From Pseudocolwellia sp049933045 (GTDB taxonomy: Bacteria > Pseudomonadota > Gammaproteobacteria > Enterobacterales > Alteromonadaceae): a stretch of DNA of 64,000 nucleotides. The DNA lies in assembly GCF_049933045.1 (NCBI RefSeq), contig NZ_CP187926.1, forward strand, positions 2,790,001 to 2,854,000. Direction: 5' to 3'. Positions within the stretch are counted from its first letter, which is position 1. The number at the start of each line of letters is the position of its first letter. A program made the translations under genes and the position numbers. Positions 44,671 through 54,185 of this stretch are shown piece by piece. The notes beneath the pieces were generated by a model, which was not told the DNA's origin, made no database searches, and saw only the letters and a list, made by a program, of their open reading frames with translations.

Positions 44671-46866
44671 ATGAATAAAGTCTCCCCATCTATAGAAAAA
44701 TTAGCAGATCTTGTTGGCTTTCATAAAAGCTATGTAAATAGTTTTGGTGTTAAACAAACACCTAAGCAGGAAGCTCTTGAAGCGTTATTAAATGCAATGG
44801 GATATGACTTAAGTAATGAAGAGCGTTTAGCAGAGCAAATTACTGCTTTAGAAGAAAAACAATGGCGTAACACTTTACCAGCAACACATATCATTAAAAG
44901 CACAGCTACAAACCCTTATGTACCTATAAGCTTAGCTCGTTCAGATGATGTGAAATCAATAAAATATATCGTTAAAACCGAACAAGGTGATGTGATTGAA
45001 GCTAACCTTGCACTTGATAGCTTAGCGATCATAAAAACGTTAAAGCTAGATAATGAAGATTTTACTCAATACAAACTTAATCTGCCTGATTTAACTGAAG
45101 GGTATCATCAACTATCAGTAACAATAAATAGCACAGAATCTCAATGTAACTTAATTATGGCGCCAGCCACTTGCTTTAGTGCTAAAGAAGCTCACAGTAA
45201 AAAAGTATGGGGTTACACCACTCAGCTTTATTCAATACGAAGTGAAGATAACTTCGGGATGGGCGACTTTAGCGATTTAAATAACATTATAATTAATACG
45301 GCTAAACAAGGTGCTTCAACAGTTGGTCTGAATCCTTTACACCCTTTATATCAAAACAACCCTGAACACATTAGCCCTTATTCTCCTACTAGCCGTTGTT
45401 TTCTTAATGTACTTTATATTGATGTTCGTGCGACTCATAACTTTTCAACTTGTCAAAATGCTAGTGATACATTTAACAGTAAAGCTTTTCAATCAGCGTT
45501 AGCCTTAGCTAAGACTTGCGACTTAGTTAACTACCCTCTTGTTGCTAAACTAAAGTATGAATTATTAGAGATATTATTTGATGATTTTATCTCAACAGAC
45601 TCACTGGTTGATGAAAGTAAATGCACACAAGAGTTTGCTCGTTTTATCGAAGAGCAAGGTGAAGACTTATATACATTAGCAACGTTTGAAGCATTGTATG
45701 AGCATTTCAGAGGTAAGGATGCTTCAATTTATGATTGGAAATTATGGCCAAAAGAATATCAATCACCTAACACTGATCATATTAAAACTTTTCAAAAGTC
45801 TCACGAAAAACGTATTCAATACTTTATGTATTTACAATGGTTAGCTCATGAGCAATTAACCAAAGCAGCTAACTTAACAGCAACTCACAATATGCCTTTA
45901 GGGTTATATTTAGATTTGGCTGTTGGTTGTGATGGTTCAGGCGTTGATGTTTGGTCAAATCAAGACGTGTATGTTTCTGGAGCAGCCGTTGGCGCGCCAC
46001 CTGATGCAATGAATACCTTAGGTCAAAATTGGGGCTTAACTCCCATGAACCCTGTAATGCTAAAAGATCAAGGTTACCTTCCTTTAATAAAAGCCATACG
46101 CTGTAATATGAAATATGCAGGAGCTTTACGTATAGATCATATTTTAGGTCTGTTACGTCAGTACTGGGTTGCTCCTGGAATGGGAGCTCATGAAGGTATT
46201 TATATTACGTTCCCTCTTGATGATATTTTAAGTATTATCGCGTTAGAATCTCGCCGATCTCGTTGTGTTGTTATCGGAGAAGATTTAGGTACTGTACCTG
46301 AAGGTTTTAGTGACATTATCGCTAAATCTGGACTGCTTTCTTACAAGGTTTTATATTTTGAACGTTGGTGGGAAACAGGCTTATTTAAACGCCCTGAATT
46401 ATATCCGAGTCAATCAATTGCTACCGTTTCAACTCATGACGTACCTACTTTGGTGGGCTGGTGGGCAAGTCGCGATTTAACTTGGCGTAGAGAGCTAGAC
46501 TTATATCCAAATGACGAATTAAAAGCGCAAGAGCAAAAAGACAGAATAAAAGATCGCCATTTTTTGATCTCAGCGCTTAAAGATGAAGGGACATTATCTG
46601 ATGATGATATTAACAACGAAACATTAGAAATATCTAACTCAGCACTTAACCTTGCTGTTCAAAAATACATAGCGCTTTCACCAAGTCATATACAATTAAT
46701 ACCAATAGAAGATGGTTTAGAGCTTATTGAGCAAGTAAATATTCCTGGCACAATAGATGAACATCCTAACTGGCGTCAGAAGCTACCCATTGATTTAAAT
46801 GAAATATGGAAAGCTTCTTCGATATTGAGTATTCAAGCGCTGATGAATAAGGTTAGACCCAAATAA
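44671..46866 (+). CDS. malQ: 4-alpha-glucanotransferase MalQ (amylomaltase)
   Basis: 731 aa (E. coli 694), GH77. The N-terminal extension typical of enterobacterial-type MalQ (~1-140) precedes the catalytic barrel: LYLDLAVGCDGSGVDVW, LRIDHILGLLRQYW (nucleophile Asp), VIGEDLGTVP (acid/base Glu) and STHDVPTLVGWW. It transfers maltosyl and longer units between maltodextrins. It stands alone here; no other mal or glg gene is in the window. Confidence 0.95.
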   Translation: MNKVSPSIEKLADLVGFHKSYVNSFGVKQTPKQEALEALLNAMGYDLSNEERLAEQITALEEKQWRNTLPATHIIKSTATNPYVPISLARSDDVKSIKYIVKTEQGDVIEANLALDSLAIIKTLKLDNEDFTQYKLNLPDLTEGYHQLSVTINSTESQCNLIMAPATCFSAKEAHSKKVWGYTTQLYSIRSEDNFGMGDFSDLNNIIINTAKQGASTVGLNPLHPLYQNNPEHISPYSPTSRCFLNVLYIDVRATHNFSTCQNASDTFNSKAFQSALALAKTCDLVNYPLVAKLKYELLEILFDDFISTDSLVDESKCTQEFARFIEEQGEDLYTLATFEALYEHFRGKDASIYDWKLWPKEYQSPNTDHIKTFQKSHEKRIQYFMYLQWLAHEQLTKAANLTATHNMPLGLYLDLAVGCDGSGVDVWSNQDVYVSGAAVGAPPDAMNTLGQNWGLTPMNPVMLKDQGYLPLIKAIRCNMKYAGALRIDHILGLLRQYWVAPGMGAHEGIYITFPLDDILSIIALESRRSRCVVIGEDLGTVPEGFSDIIAKSGLLSYKVLYFERWWETGLFKRPELYPSQSIATVSTHDVPTLVGWWASRDLTWRRELDLYPNDELKAQEQKDRIKDRHFLISALKDEGTLSDDDINNETLEISNSALNLAVQKYIALSPSHIQLIPIEDGLELIEQVNIPGTIDEHPNWRQKLPIDLNEIWKASSILSIQALMNKVRPK

Positions 46867-47180
46867 CCAGAGCTCGGTTTCATATATTATTCTCTAGCAG
46901 CTATTTTTATTTGCTTCATCGTTAGATTTTATTAGCAATAATTCCAATGGATTAGGGAAATCTTAATCCGAGTTCAGGTCAACTAACATATTTATAGCTG
47001 CCTATTCACCTACTTGTACGTATTAATAATGAGTTTTAGTACGTACAAGTGAATATAGAAAGCTTTTCAATTTACAATGCCCCGATACTTTTACTGAAAC
47101 CTGAAGATTTTTATCTCAAGACTCGCTAAAATATGTTCCTATCTCGCACACTCATCTATTAATGGCTCTCTAGATTATTT
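46867..47180. other. intergenic after malQ with a long hairpin
   Basis: ACTTGTACGTA (47012-47022) pairs with TACGTACAAGT (47040-47050), an 11-pair stem with a 17-base loop. It has no T tract, so it is more likely an operator or mRNA-stabilising stem than a terminator. Nothing else is visible. Confidence 0.45.
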
Positions 47181-47612
47181 ATGGCTAAAACAAAAATCCA
47201 ACACACTATTATCAGTTTTGGTATTTACGACAAATGGGATCAGTCTGATAAAGAGCTACCTAAAGTCATCGAATTCACTTTAAATGTATCTGCCAAAACC
47301 GATATTGAATTTGGTTTTATTATTAATATAAAGAAAGGCAAAGGTAAAAAGATAACCTACTGTATTTATCATCCAAATATACCGGACGATAACGGAGAGG
47401 TTATGCCCCCTTTTACAGGTGACGTTTATATTAAAGATAATAACTGGCACTTTTATCTAGGTGATACTTTATGGGAACCATTAGAGAATAAAATAGGTGA
47501 TTGGCGTATGACAATAGAATGTGATGAAAAAATAATTGCAGATAAAACGTTCTTTATTAATGAACCTAATAAAATTTTAGATGCTAAATTTTGGAAACGC
47601 GCAGGTTATTAA
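47181..47612 (+). CDS. DUF3859-like small protein
   Basis: 143 aa, cytoplasmic. The N-terminus (HTIISFGIYDKW) and the pattern of beta-strands with PPFTGDVYIKDNNWHFYLGD and GDWRMTIECDEKIIADKTFFI resemble the DUF3859 family, of unknown function. The fold looks like a beta-sandwich. ATG at 47181 with no strong ribosome site. Single-gene unit, convergent with the GGDEF-EAL gene. Confidence 0.65.
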   Translation: MAKTKIQHTIISFGIYDKWDQSDKELPKVIEFTLNVSAKTDIEFGFIINIKKGKGKKITYCIYHPNIPDDNGEVMPPFTGDVYIKDNNWHFYLGDTLWEPLENKIGDWRMTIECDEKIIADKTFFINEPNKILDAKFWKRAGY

Positions 47613-47684
47613 CTCTATATGCCTGAGGCTCAAAAAAAGCAGCTACCCAAGCATATAAGAAGCGTAAATTTTAGAAGATAATTG

Positions 47685-49988
47685 CTATATTATTTTTTCT
47701 AAAGAGTTAGATAGAAAGCTTTCGAATTCAGTTTTTCTTATAGGTACAGAGAAATAATAGCCTTGCCCATAATCACAATCAATACTACTTAACATATCTT
47801 GTTGCTCTTTGGTTTCTATACCTTCGGCGATCACTTTAATGTTTAACTTTTTCGCCATAACAACCATAGCTTCACATAAAGCTAAATCTTTACTGTCTAA
47901 TGACATTTTCTGAACAAAGCTTTTATCTATTTTTAAAAAGTCTGTGTCGTAATTTTTTAGATAAGAAAGTGATGAATAACCGGTACCAAAATCATCAATA
48001 GAAATAGGAATACCCGATTCTTTAACTTGTTGTAAAATATCGGCTACGCCTTTTTTATTCTCCATCAAAAGATTCTCTGTTATTTCAAAAGCCACAGATT
48101 CATTTGAGTGCTTACCATTTACTAAAGTATCCATCCATTGTGTAATGTTGCCCGTATTCATTTTGTATTGTATTGGTGAGGTATTAATACTGACTTGAAA
48201 ATCAGGGTGAATGATTTTTCTCCATTGCTTCACATCATGTAAAACCTGATTAAATACAAAATCACTAATTTCAATAATTAACCCGGTTTCTTCAGCTAAG
48301 GCAATAAAGTCAAATGGGCTAACAATACCTCTAGTAGGATGTTCCCAACGAACTAAGGCTTCCGCTTTATAAACCACATTAGTTTGTAAGTTAATAATAG
48401 GTTGGTAAACCACAAAGAATTCTTCGCGCGCAATAGCATTTCGCAAGTCCTGAATCAATTGCATTCTAGCAACAGCTCTATTTCGCATAGATTGAGTGAA
48501 ATAATGATAGGTATTTCGTCCTAAACTTTTTGCGCCATACATAGCTTGATCTGCATTTTGTAGGAGATCATCTATTTCAGTTCCATCATCAGGATAAATG
48601 GTTATCCCAATACTTACTGCACTATGAACCACTTCATTTAACAAATAGTAAGGTAAAGCGATTGAACTAAGTAATTGCTCAGCAACAACTTCTACACAAT
48701 TATAATCTTTGAGGTTAGACATAATAATAACAAACTCATCACCACCCAACCTTGCCACAATGTCGTTTTTACGAATACTTTGCTTGATTCGTTTAGCTGT
48801 TTCTTTAAGTAAGGCGTCACCAATATGATGACCTAAAGTATCATTAACATCTTTAAAATGATCTAAATCTAAAAAAGCGATAGCGAGCTTTTCATTATCA
48901 CGATTTGCTCGAGCAATAAGTTGCGTTAAATGTCCACGCATCATATTCCTATTAGGTAAACCAGTTAGGCTGTCAAAGTTCGCTTGTTTCCAAATAAGTA
49001 AACTATTTTTCTCTCTTTCAATGGAAACACTAGCTAAATGGGCAAATTGCTCAACTAAGAAAAAGTCCTGATCTGTAGGTTTATATTCTATACGGTGATA
49101 AATACCAAACACACCAATAACTTCGCCTTTAGAGCTTATAACAGGTTCAGCCCAGCAAGCTTTTAAGCCTGCTTCATCAGCCATATTGATCATTCCACTT
49201 AAACGGTGATCTTGACTAATATCTTCAACAATAATTCTTTTTCCATAGAAAGCGGCAGTTCCGCAAGTCGAACTCTCGGGACCAATCTCAGAATTATGTA
49301 TTTGTTCTACCATTCCAGCAGGCAAATTAGGTGCCGCTCCCACCATTAAAAACTTCCCTGATTTATCAAAAAGCGAGATACCACAATAAACATTTGAGTT
49401 TTCTTGCTCGACACTTTTAACAATAAATTCTAAAACATGAGACAGTGGATGTGAGCCAACAATCATCTCTAATGTTTTGTTTCGCAGGCGTCCCCAACGT
49501 TCACTTTTAATTAATGAACTGTGTTTTTCACTAATATTACGAGCCGCAAAATAAGAAAACATATTTGCCGTAAGTAATGTAGCGGTGATACTACAGAAGT
49601 GGAATATCGACAGATGAGTGAATGTAATAGCACTTGCAATAATCAGAAACAAAGTACTTAAAATAACAGCAAGCCTTATGGGCAATAGATAATAGCAGGC
49701 AATAATAACTGGATATTCCCAGTAAATTTGCATGGGTCCTTTCATCCAAAGCAAAGTGACAACTGACAACAACATAAATATAGCGAGAAACTCTCCAGCT
49801 TTTCCTACATTTCTTGTTTTATAGACATAAACAAAAAGAGAAATAAAAGTGAGAACAATCAAGAGGTCTAATGCAACGGTGTACCAATCTTCTTGGTAAA
49901 CTCGAACTAGCATTAATAAGACGATGACAAATGCACCGGAAGAAGTGAAGTATAAGAGTAAGGTCTCTTTAATTGAGCGTTCTATCAT
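47685..49988 (-). CDS. membrane GAF-GGDEF-EAL protein
   Basis: 767 aa. Five or six membrane helices (~10-150), a GAF domain (~170-315; STCGTAAFYGKRIIVEDI), a GGDEF domain with intact RLGGDEF (~413), and an EAL domain with AEALVRWEHP (~543), SIDDFGTGYSSLSYL and the Glu/Lys metal residues (IAEGIET). It may both make and degrade cyclic-di-GMP; EAL looks fully competent. Its GAF domain could bind a small ligand. Third cyclic-di-GMP-related gene in the window. Confidence 0.93.
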   Translation of the reverse strand: MIERSIKETLLLYFTSSGAFVIVLLMLVRVYQEDWYTVALDLLIVLTFISLFVYVYKTRNVGKAGEFLAIFMLLSVVTLLWMKGPMQIYWEYPVIIACYYLLPIRLAVILSTLFLIIASAITFTHLSIFHFCSITATLLTANMFSYFAARNISEKHSSLIKSERWGRLRNKTLEMIVGSHPLSHVLEFIVKSVEQENSNVYCGISLFDKSGKFLMVGAAPNLPAGMVEQIHNSEIGPESSTCGTAAFYGKRIIVEDISQDHRLSGMINMADEAGLKACWAEPVISSKGEVIGVFGIYHRIEYKPTDQDFFLVEQFAHLASVSIEREKNSLLIWKQANFDSLTGLPNRNMMRGHLTQLIARANRDNEKLAIAFLDLDHFKDVNDTLGHHIGDALLKETAKRIKQSIRKNDIVARLGGDEFVIIMSNLKDYNCVEVVAEQLLSSIALPYYLLNEVVHSAVSIGITIYPDDGTEIDDLLQNADQAMYGAKSLGRNTYHYFTQSMRNRAVARMQLIQDLRNAIAREEFFVVYQPIINLQTNVVYKAEALVRWEHPTRGIVSPFDFIALAEETGLIIEISDFVFNQVLHDVKQWRKIIHPDFQVSINTSPIQYKMNTGNITQWMDTLVNGKHSNESVAFEITENLLMENKKGVADILQQVKESGIPISIDDFGTGYSSLSYLKNYDTDFLKIDKSFVQKMSLDSKDLALCEAMVVMAKKLNIKVIAEGIETKEQQDMLSSIDCDYGQGYYFSVPIRKTEFESFLSNSLEKII

Positions 49989-50314
49989 CAGTGCTCACCT
50001 AAAACTTTCAAAAACATAAAATCCTTTTATTTGCTTCAAGCTTAAACTGACCTAGTATGCGATTAAAATACAAAAACTAGACAATAAGATAAGAATAACA
50101 ACTACTTTATATAATAGGACTAAATAACGATTAAACCAAGGAGAAATACGAATATAAACGTTAGTATAGTTAATACAGCACTTATAACTAAAACCAAGTA
50201 TCATTAACTTCGGCTTGATAATCTCTGCCTTCAAATTTATGATGGCACTATCTCCTTTCTTTGATGAAACTAACTTAATTTCATCAGTATTAATTCTCTT
50301 AGTAGGAACTCTCT
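49989..50314. other. intergenic upstream of lgt
   Basis: 326 bases in a divergent layout. A frame on the minus strand (50052-50366) runs antisense into lgt and is probably chance. AGGA at 50304-50307 is the lgt ribosome site. Confidence 0.5.
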
Positions 50315-51127
50315 TTGGAACATTTAATTTGGAATATTGATCCGGTATTGGTCTCTTTCGGCGCAATAAAAATTCACTGGTATGGCGTATTATTTTCTGC
50401 CGCTATACTTTCTGGTTTACAAGTCATGAAATGGATTTATAAAACAGAAAACATAGAGCTTGATACTTTAGATACTCTATTAGGTTATGTTGTTGTTGGT
50501 ATCATTGTTGGCGCTAGATTAGGTCACTGTTTTTTCTACGACCCTAGCTATTACTTCGCCAACCCAATGAAAATACTCGCAATATGGGAAGGTGGATTAG
50601 CCAGCCATGGCGGTGGGTTAGGTGTTATTCTTGCTATTGGTTTATATGTAAAAAAATACAAAGTTAGTTATTTATGGATTTTAGATAGATTAGCAATAGG
50701 TACAGCATTATTTGGTGTTTTTGTTCGTTTCGCTAATTTCATTAATTCAGAAATATTAGGTGTTCAAACCAATGTGCCTTGGGCGGTTATTTTCGCTCGA
50801 ATAGATAACGTTCCACGACATCCAGCACAGCTTTATGAAGCCTTCGCTTATTTATTTATATTTATTACTCTTATTGGTTTATATAAAAGGTTCAAAAGTA
50901 AATCTCCTAATGGATTATTACTAGGCACATTTTTGATCCTTGCTTTTACCGCTCGATTTTTAATTGAATCTGTAAAACAAAAGCAAGCGGCTTATAGTTC
51001 AGAGTTTATTTTGAACACAGGTCAAATGTTAAGTATCCCATTTTTTATCGCTGGTATTGTTTTAGTTGTATTAGCACTAAAAAAACTAAACCAACCTCAA
51101 ACCGTTTCAAATAAGAAGTATAAATAA
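50315..51127 (+). CDS. lgt: prolipoprotein diacylglyceryl transferase family protein, Bacteroidota-like
   Basis: 270 aa from TTG 50315 (AGGA seven bases upstream). About seven membrane helices. HWYGVLFS, GARLGHCFFYDPSYY, IWEGGLASHGGGLG (His-Gly-Gly essential region) and RFANFINSE (the Lgt signature, usually GRxxNFxNGE) are present, as is PRHPAQLYEA. The wording of these motifs is that of Bacteroidota Lgt rather than the gammaproteobacterial enzyme. It transfers diacylglycerol to the lipobox Cys. rnhA follows immediately. A standard lgt probably exists elsewhere in the genome. Confidence 0.85.
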   Translation: MEHLIWNIDPVLVSFGAIKIHWYGVLFSAAILSGLQVMKWIYKTENIELDTLDTLLGYVVVGIIVGARLGHCFFYDPSYYFANPMKILAIWEGGLASHGGGLGVILAIGLYVKKYKVSYLWILDRLAIGTALFGVFVRFANFINSEILGVQTNVPWAVIFARIDNVPRHPAQLYEAFAYLFIFITLIGLYKRFKSKSPNGLLLGTFLILAFTARFLIESVKQKQAAYSSEFILNTGQMLSIPFFIAGIVLVVLALKKLNQPQTVSNKKYK

Positions 51128-51913
51128 ATGAGTAAAAAACATTACGTTATTTGGAAAGGTAAACAAACAGGTGTTTTTGACACTTGGAGTACAGTGCAAT
51201 CATTAGTTGCAGGAATGAATGATGCTCAGTATATGGGGTTTGCATCTAAGTCAGAAGCCGATGCAGCATTTAAAGAAACATATACTAGAGCTTTAATGAA
51301 ACGTTCTTTAGCCAAAGGTGATAGTGCAAGCTCAAAGCCAGCACCTGTTGCTAAATCTTCGCCAGTAAAAAGCACTAAAAGCTCACTTAACTTTGCTGAT
51401 TACAATATATATTGCGATGGAGCATGTTCACCTAACCCTGGTAAATCAGGCTCAGGTGTTGCTATATATGAAAAAGAGCAAGTAATTGAGCTTTGGTATG
51501 GTTTGTATGAGAAAAATGGTACTAACAATACCGCTGAATTACATGCCTTACATGAAGCATTAAAAATGGCTGCCACCTACATCCAACTAGAGCACTCAGT
51601 GCAAATACTCTCTGATTCTAAGTATTCAATTGATTGCATTACCAAATGGGCAAAAGGTTGGAAGAACAAAGGCTGGACGAGAGGAAAAGGCGAAGAAATA
51701 AAGAATTTAGAAATCATAAAAAGCTGTTACGCGCTTCATGAAAAGATAAAAAATAACGTGACCATTTCCCATGTAAAAGGTCATGCAAATATTGAAGGTA
51801 ATGAACTATCTGATAGAATGGCGGTTTTGGCGAGAACTCAAGCTGAAAAAGGTTTTATTAAATACTCTCAAACCATTGAGATACATTCAATACTTGCTAT
51901 GGCACCCGGTTAA
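51128..51913 (+). CDS. rnhA: ribonuclease HI with N-terminal viroplasmin domain
   Basis: 261 aa. Residues 1-50 are a caulimovirus-viroplasmin / hybrid-binding domain (YVIWKGKQTGVFDTW), then a Ser/Lys/Pro-rich linker (~60-88), then RNase H1 with catalytic Asp97, Glu137, Asp163, His219 and Asp229. It cuts RNA in RNA-DNA hybrids. The ATG follows the lgt stop directly (TAAATG). The domain layout and tail (KYSQTIEIHSI) resemble Bacteroidota proteins; the E. coli enzyme lacks the N-terminal domain. Confidence 0.92.
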   Translation: MSKKHYVIWKGKQTGVFDTWSTVQSLVAGMNDAQYMGFASKSEADAAFKETYTRALMKRSLAKGDSASSKPAPVAKSSPVKSTKSSLNFADYNIYCDGACSPNPGKSGSGVAIYEKEQVIELWYGLYEKNGTNNTAELHALHEALKMAATYIQLEHSVQILSDSKYSIDCITKWAKGWKNKGWTRGKGEEIKNLEIIKSCYALHEKIKNNVTISHVKGHANIEGNELSDRMAVLARTQAEKGFIKYSQTIEIHSILAMAPG

Positions 51914-52178
51914 AACCTAGAGTAAATCAATAATAAGAACATTTAATTGCCGTTAAATATTTATATCAAAGATCATAAGTAGTTAGTTTGATATCAAGTG
52001 ATTTTGTTCTGCTTTAGTCTTATTTAAAGTAAAGCAGAAAATGAACAACGTCTACAAATGTTAATCAGTTATTGAAAAGAATATAAAACTAAGGGATAGT
52101 TGTAAAAATATAATGGAAGAAATAACGCCATGTTTTATATATGGATTGTAGTTATCACCTAAATAATATTAAAGACTT

Positions 52179-53027
52179 ATGTTGCATATTGATGAAAAAG
52201 TAATTGAGGATATAGAACGTGGTTTCTCAATACCTGCTCAACCTAAATTACTTCAAGAACTACAAGATTTAATTACCAGAGAAGAACCTGAATTAAACCT
52301 TATAGCTAAAACAATATCGCAAGATGTTGCCATATCATCAACGGTTTTAAAAACCATAAACTCGCCTGTTTATGGTTTATCCAGAACAGTTTCCGATATT
52401 CCTAAAGCGGTTCGATATATAGGTTTAGATGGCATAGTCACATTAGTTACTTGTAGCTTAATCAAACAAACCTTTGAACAAAAAGATTGCTCCATCGCTT
52501 TAGGTGAATTTTGGGCAAACTCGACAAGCATAGCAAATGTGTGTGTTCAAATTGGTAACACATTAAAACAAGCTATTTCAAAAGATATATTATTTTCGTT
52601 AGGCTTATTTCATGACTGTGGCATTCCTATTATGGCAATGAAGCACCCTGAATATCATAAAACTTTTGCACGCGCGTTAAAGTTTCCAAATATTCCAATT
52701 ACCACGATTGAAGATACGACTTACAAAGCGAATCACGCGACTATTGGTTATTATGTTTCAAGTTCTTGGCGTTTACCAAAAGACATATGCCAATTAATTT
52801 TAGCTCACCATGAAAGGGATTTTATTGATAATCCTTTCAGTCGTATTCAAAAGTTTTACTTTTCTATTTTAAAAATGGCTGAGAATATTGTACATCAAAA
52901 GAGGTACACAAAAGATACGCCAGACTGGACGTTTTTGAAGGACAAAGTACTTAATTTATTAGTATTAACGGAAGATGAATATATTGAGATATTGAATAAT
53001 GCCGATGAAAATATTCAATGTGCTTAA
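52179..53027 (+). CDS. HDOD domain protein
   Basis: 282 aa, cytoplasmic. The HDOD domain covers ~12-215 (ISSTVLKTINSPVYGLSRTVSDIPKAVRYIGLDGI is the family signature in the middle, FSLGLFHDCGIPI carries an HD-like pair). HDOD proteins lack full catalytic HD sites and act in signalling and cell-cycle or stress control. A weak ribosome site. Single-gene unit. Confidence 0.9.
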   Translation: MLHIDEKVIEDIERGFSIPAQPKLLQELQDLITREEPELNLIAKTISQDVAISSTVLKTINSPVYGLSRTVSDIPKAVRYIGLDGIVTLVTCSLIKQTFEQKDCSIALGEFWANSTSIANVCVQIGNTLKQAISKDILFSLGLFHDCGIPIMAMKHPEYHKTFARALKFPNIPITTIEDTTYKANHATIGYYVSSSWRLPKDICQLILAHHERDFIDNPFSRIQKFYFSILKMAENIVHQKRYTKDTPDWTFLKDKVLNLLVLTEDEYIEILNNADENIQCA

Positions 53028-53264
53028 CCTTGTAACTTTAATCTTATACTTTAGCCGAACAACCTTATAGTCTGCATTCAAAACAAACTTCTCGTATACC
53101 CCTATTTTTCTACCATTTAATTAACCATATACTTCTTGTATTAAATATCATGATATAAATGCAGTTAGATTAATCACTTATTTATTGAACCCTATATTAA
53201 ACAGTGTATCAAACTCTTTATTAACTTCTGTTTGATACACTAATAAATATTAAGCTTACTCAGG

Positions 53265-53642
53265 TTATTTAATAAAATCTGACCACTTAACGAGTAACTC
53301 GTTGAAGTCTTCAATTCCACATTCTGCAGAGCTATCAAAGTCGGTATTCAAGCCTTCTTCAATTTCTACGTTTTCTAAGTTATGTTCAATTTGTTCAAAA
53401 TTGGTATTTGAAATAATACGAACAGAATCTTCACTAAAAATAAGTGTATATTCAACACCGTTTACAAAAACATCTTTATTTTTTCGTTCATCGAGGTTGG
53501 CTATAACTTCCAATAATGTAGTTAATTTAGCTTTATCTTTGCCCAATTCTACTTCTAGCCATGGCCCCATTATTTCATGTTCCATTGAAAACCTAGCTGT
53601 TGCAGATCCTGTTAATGAATCATGTAAAAAGTCGTATTCCAT
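53265..53642 (-). CDS. yacL: YacL family protein (UPF0231)
   Basis: 125 aa. MEYDFLHD...ARFSMEHEIMGPWLEVEL, VEYTLIF, and ECGIEDF match E. coli YacL (MDYEFLRD..., CGVEDF). Small acidic cytoplasmic protein of unknown function. In E. coli it follows acnB on the same strand; here it is divergent from acnB. Confidence 0.88.
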   Translation of the reverse strand: MEYDFLHDSLTGSATARFSMEHEIMGPWLEVELGKDKAKLTTLLEVIANLDERKNKDVFVNGVEYTLIFSEDSVRIISNTNFEQIEHNLENVEIEEGLNTDFDSSAECGIEDFNELLVKWSDFIK

Positions 53643-54185
53643 AAATCTCTCATTACTAAAAAATAACTTAACGTTGTTAACAATAATTATAGCAAACTTA
53701 TTAACTTCTCCCCTTTCAAATAGATACTTAATTTAAGGAAAAACGTAATAAAAAATGTCGAATCATGATAAATAAAAAACGCCATATACTATGACTTTTT
53801 CTAGAATTCACTCCGCTATAAAAATATAGAACTAACATTACAATTGCTAATAATACTCATTCATTGTCCGACAGGTTTAACCAGAGGGATAAGCATTGAT
53901 TAAACGTGACAGCTTATCTAAACTAAATTGTTTTTAGTTACTTCTAGAAGTCTATATTAAGTGTAAAAGATATATCCTTTATCGTTCAAGATACATGCTT
54001 CAGAGCGGTAATGAATATGCACAACACATATAAGTATAGTTTCTACAAGGTATAACCATGATGAATAGTGTTTATTTTATCAAATGATTCATAGTAGATA
54101 AAAAATCAGGTAAAATAGACCTAAAAAATTTGCCCCAGCTAATTATCATATTATTAGCGCCTTATAGCTAAAGAGAGAGTATCAG
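53643..54185. other. yacL / acnB divergent intergenic region
   Basis: 543 AT-rich bases. A candidate promoter for acnB is TTCATA (54088-54093), 17 bases, TAAAAT (54111-54116), leaving a ~65-base leader ending in AGAGAGAG before the ATG. Nothing else can be supported. Confidence 0.5.
54088..54116 (+). promoter_or_regulatory. candidate acnB promoter
   Basis: TTCATA and TAAAAT at 17-base spacing, 70 bases upstream of acnB; four and five of six bases match the sigma-70 consensus. Confidence 0.4.

Noticed and set aside
50052..50366. 104-codon minus-strand frame with a hydrophobic end
   Set aside because: Starts inside lgt on the opposite strand, no ribosome site, hydrophobicity explained by AT-rich sequence.
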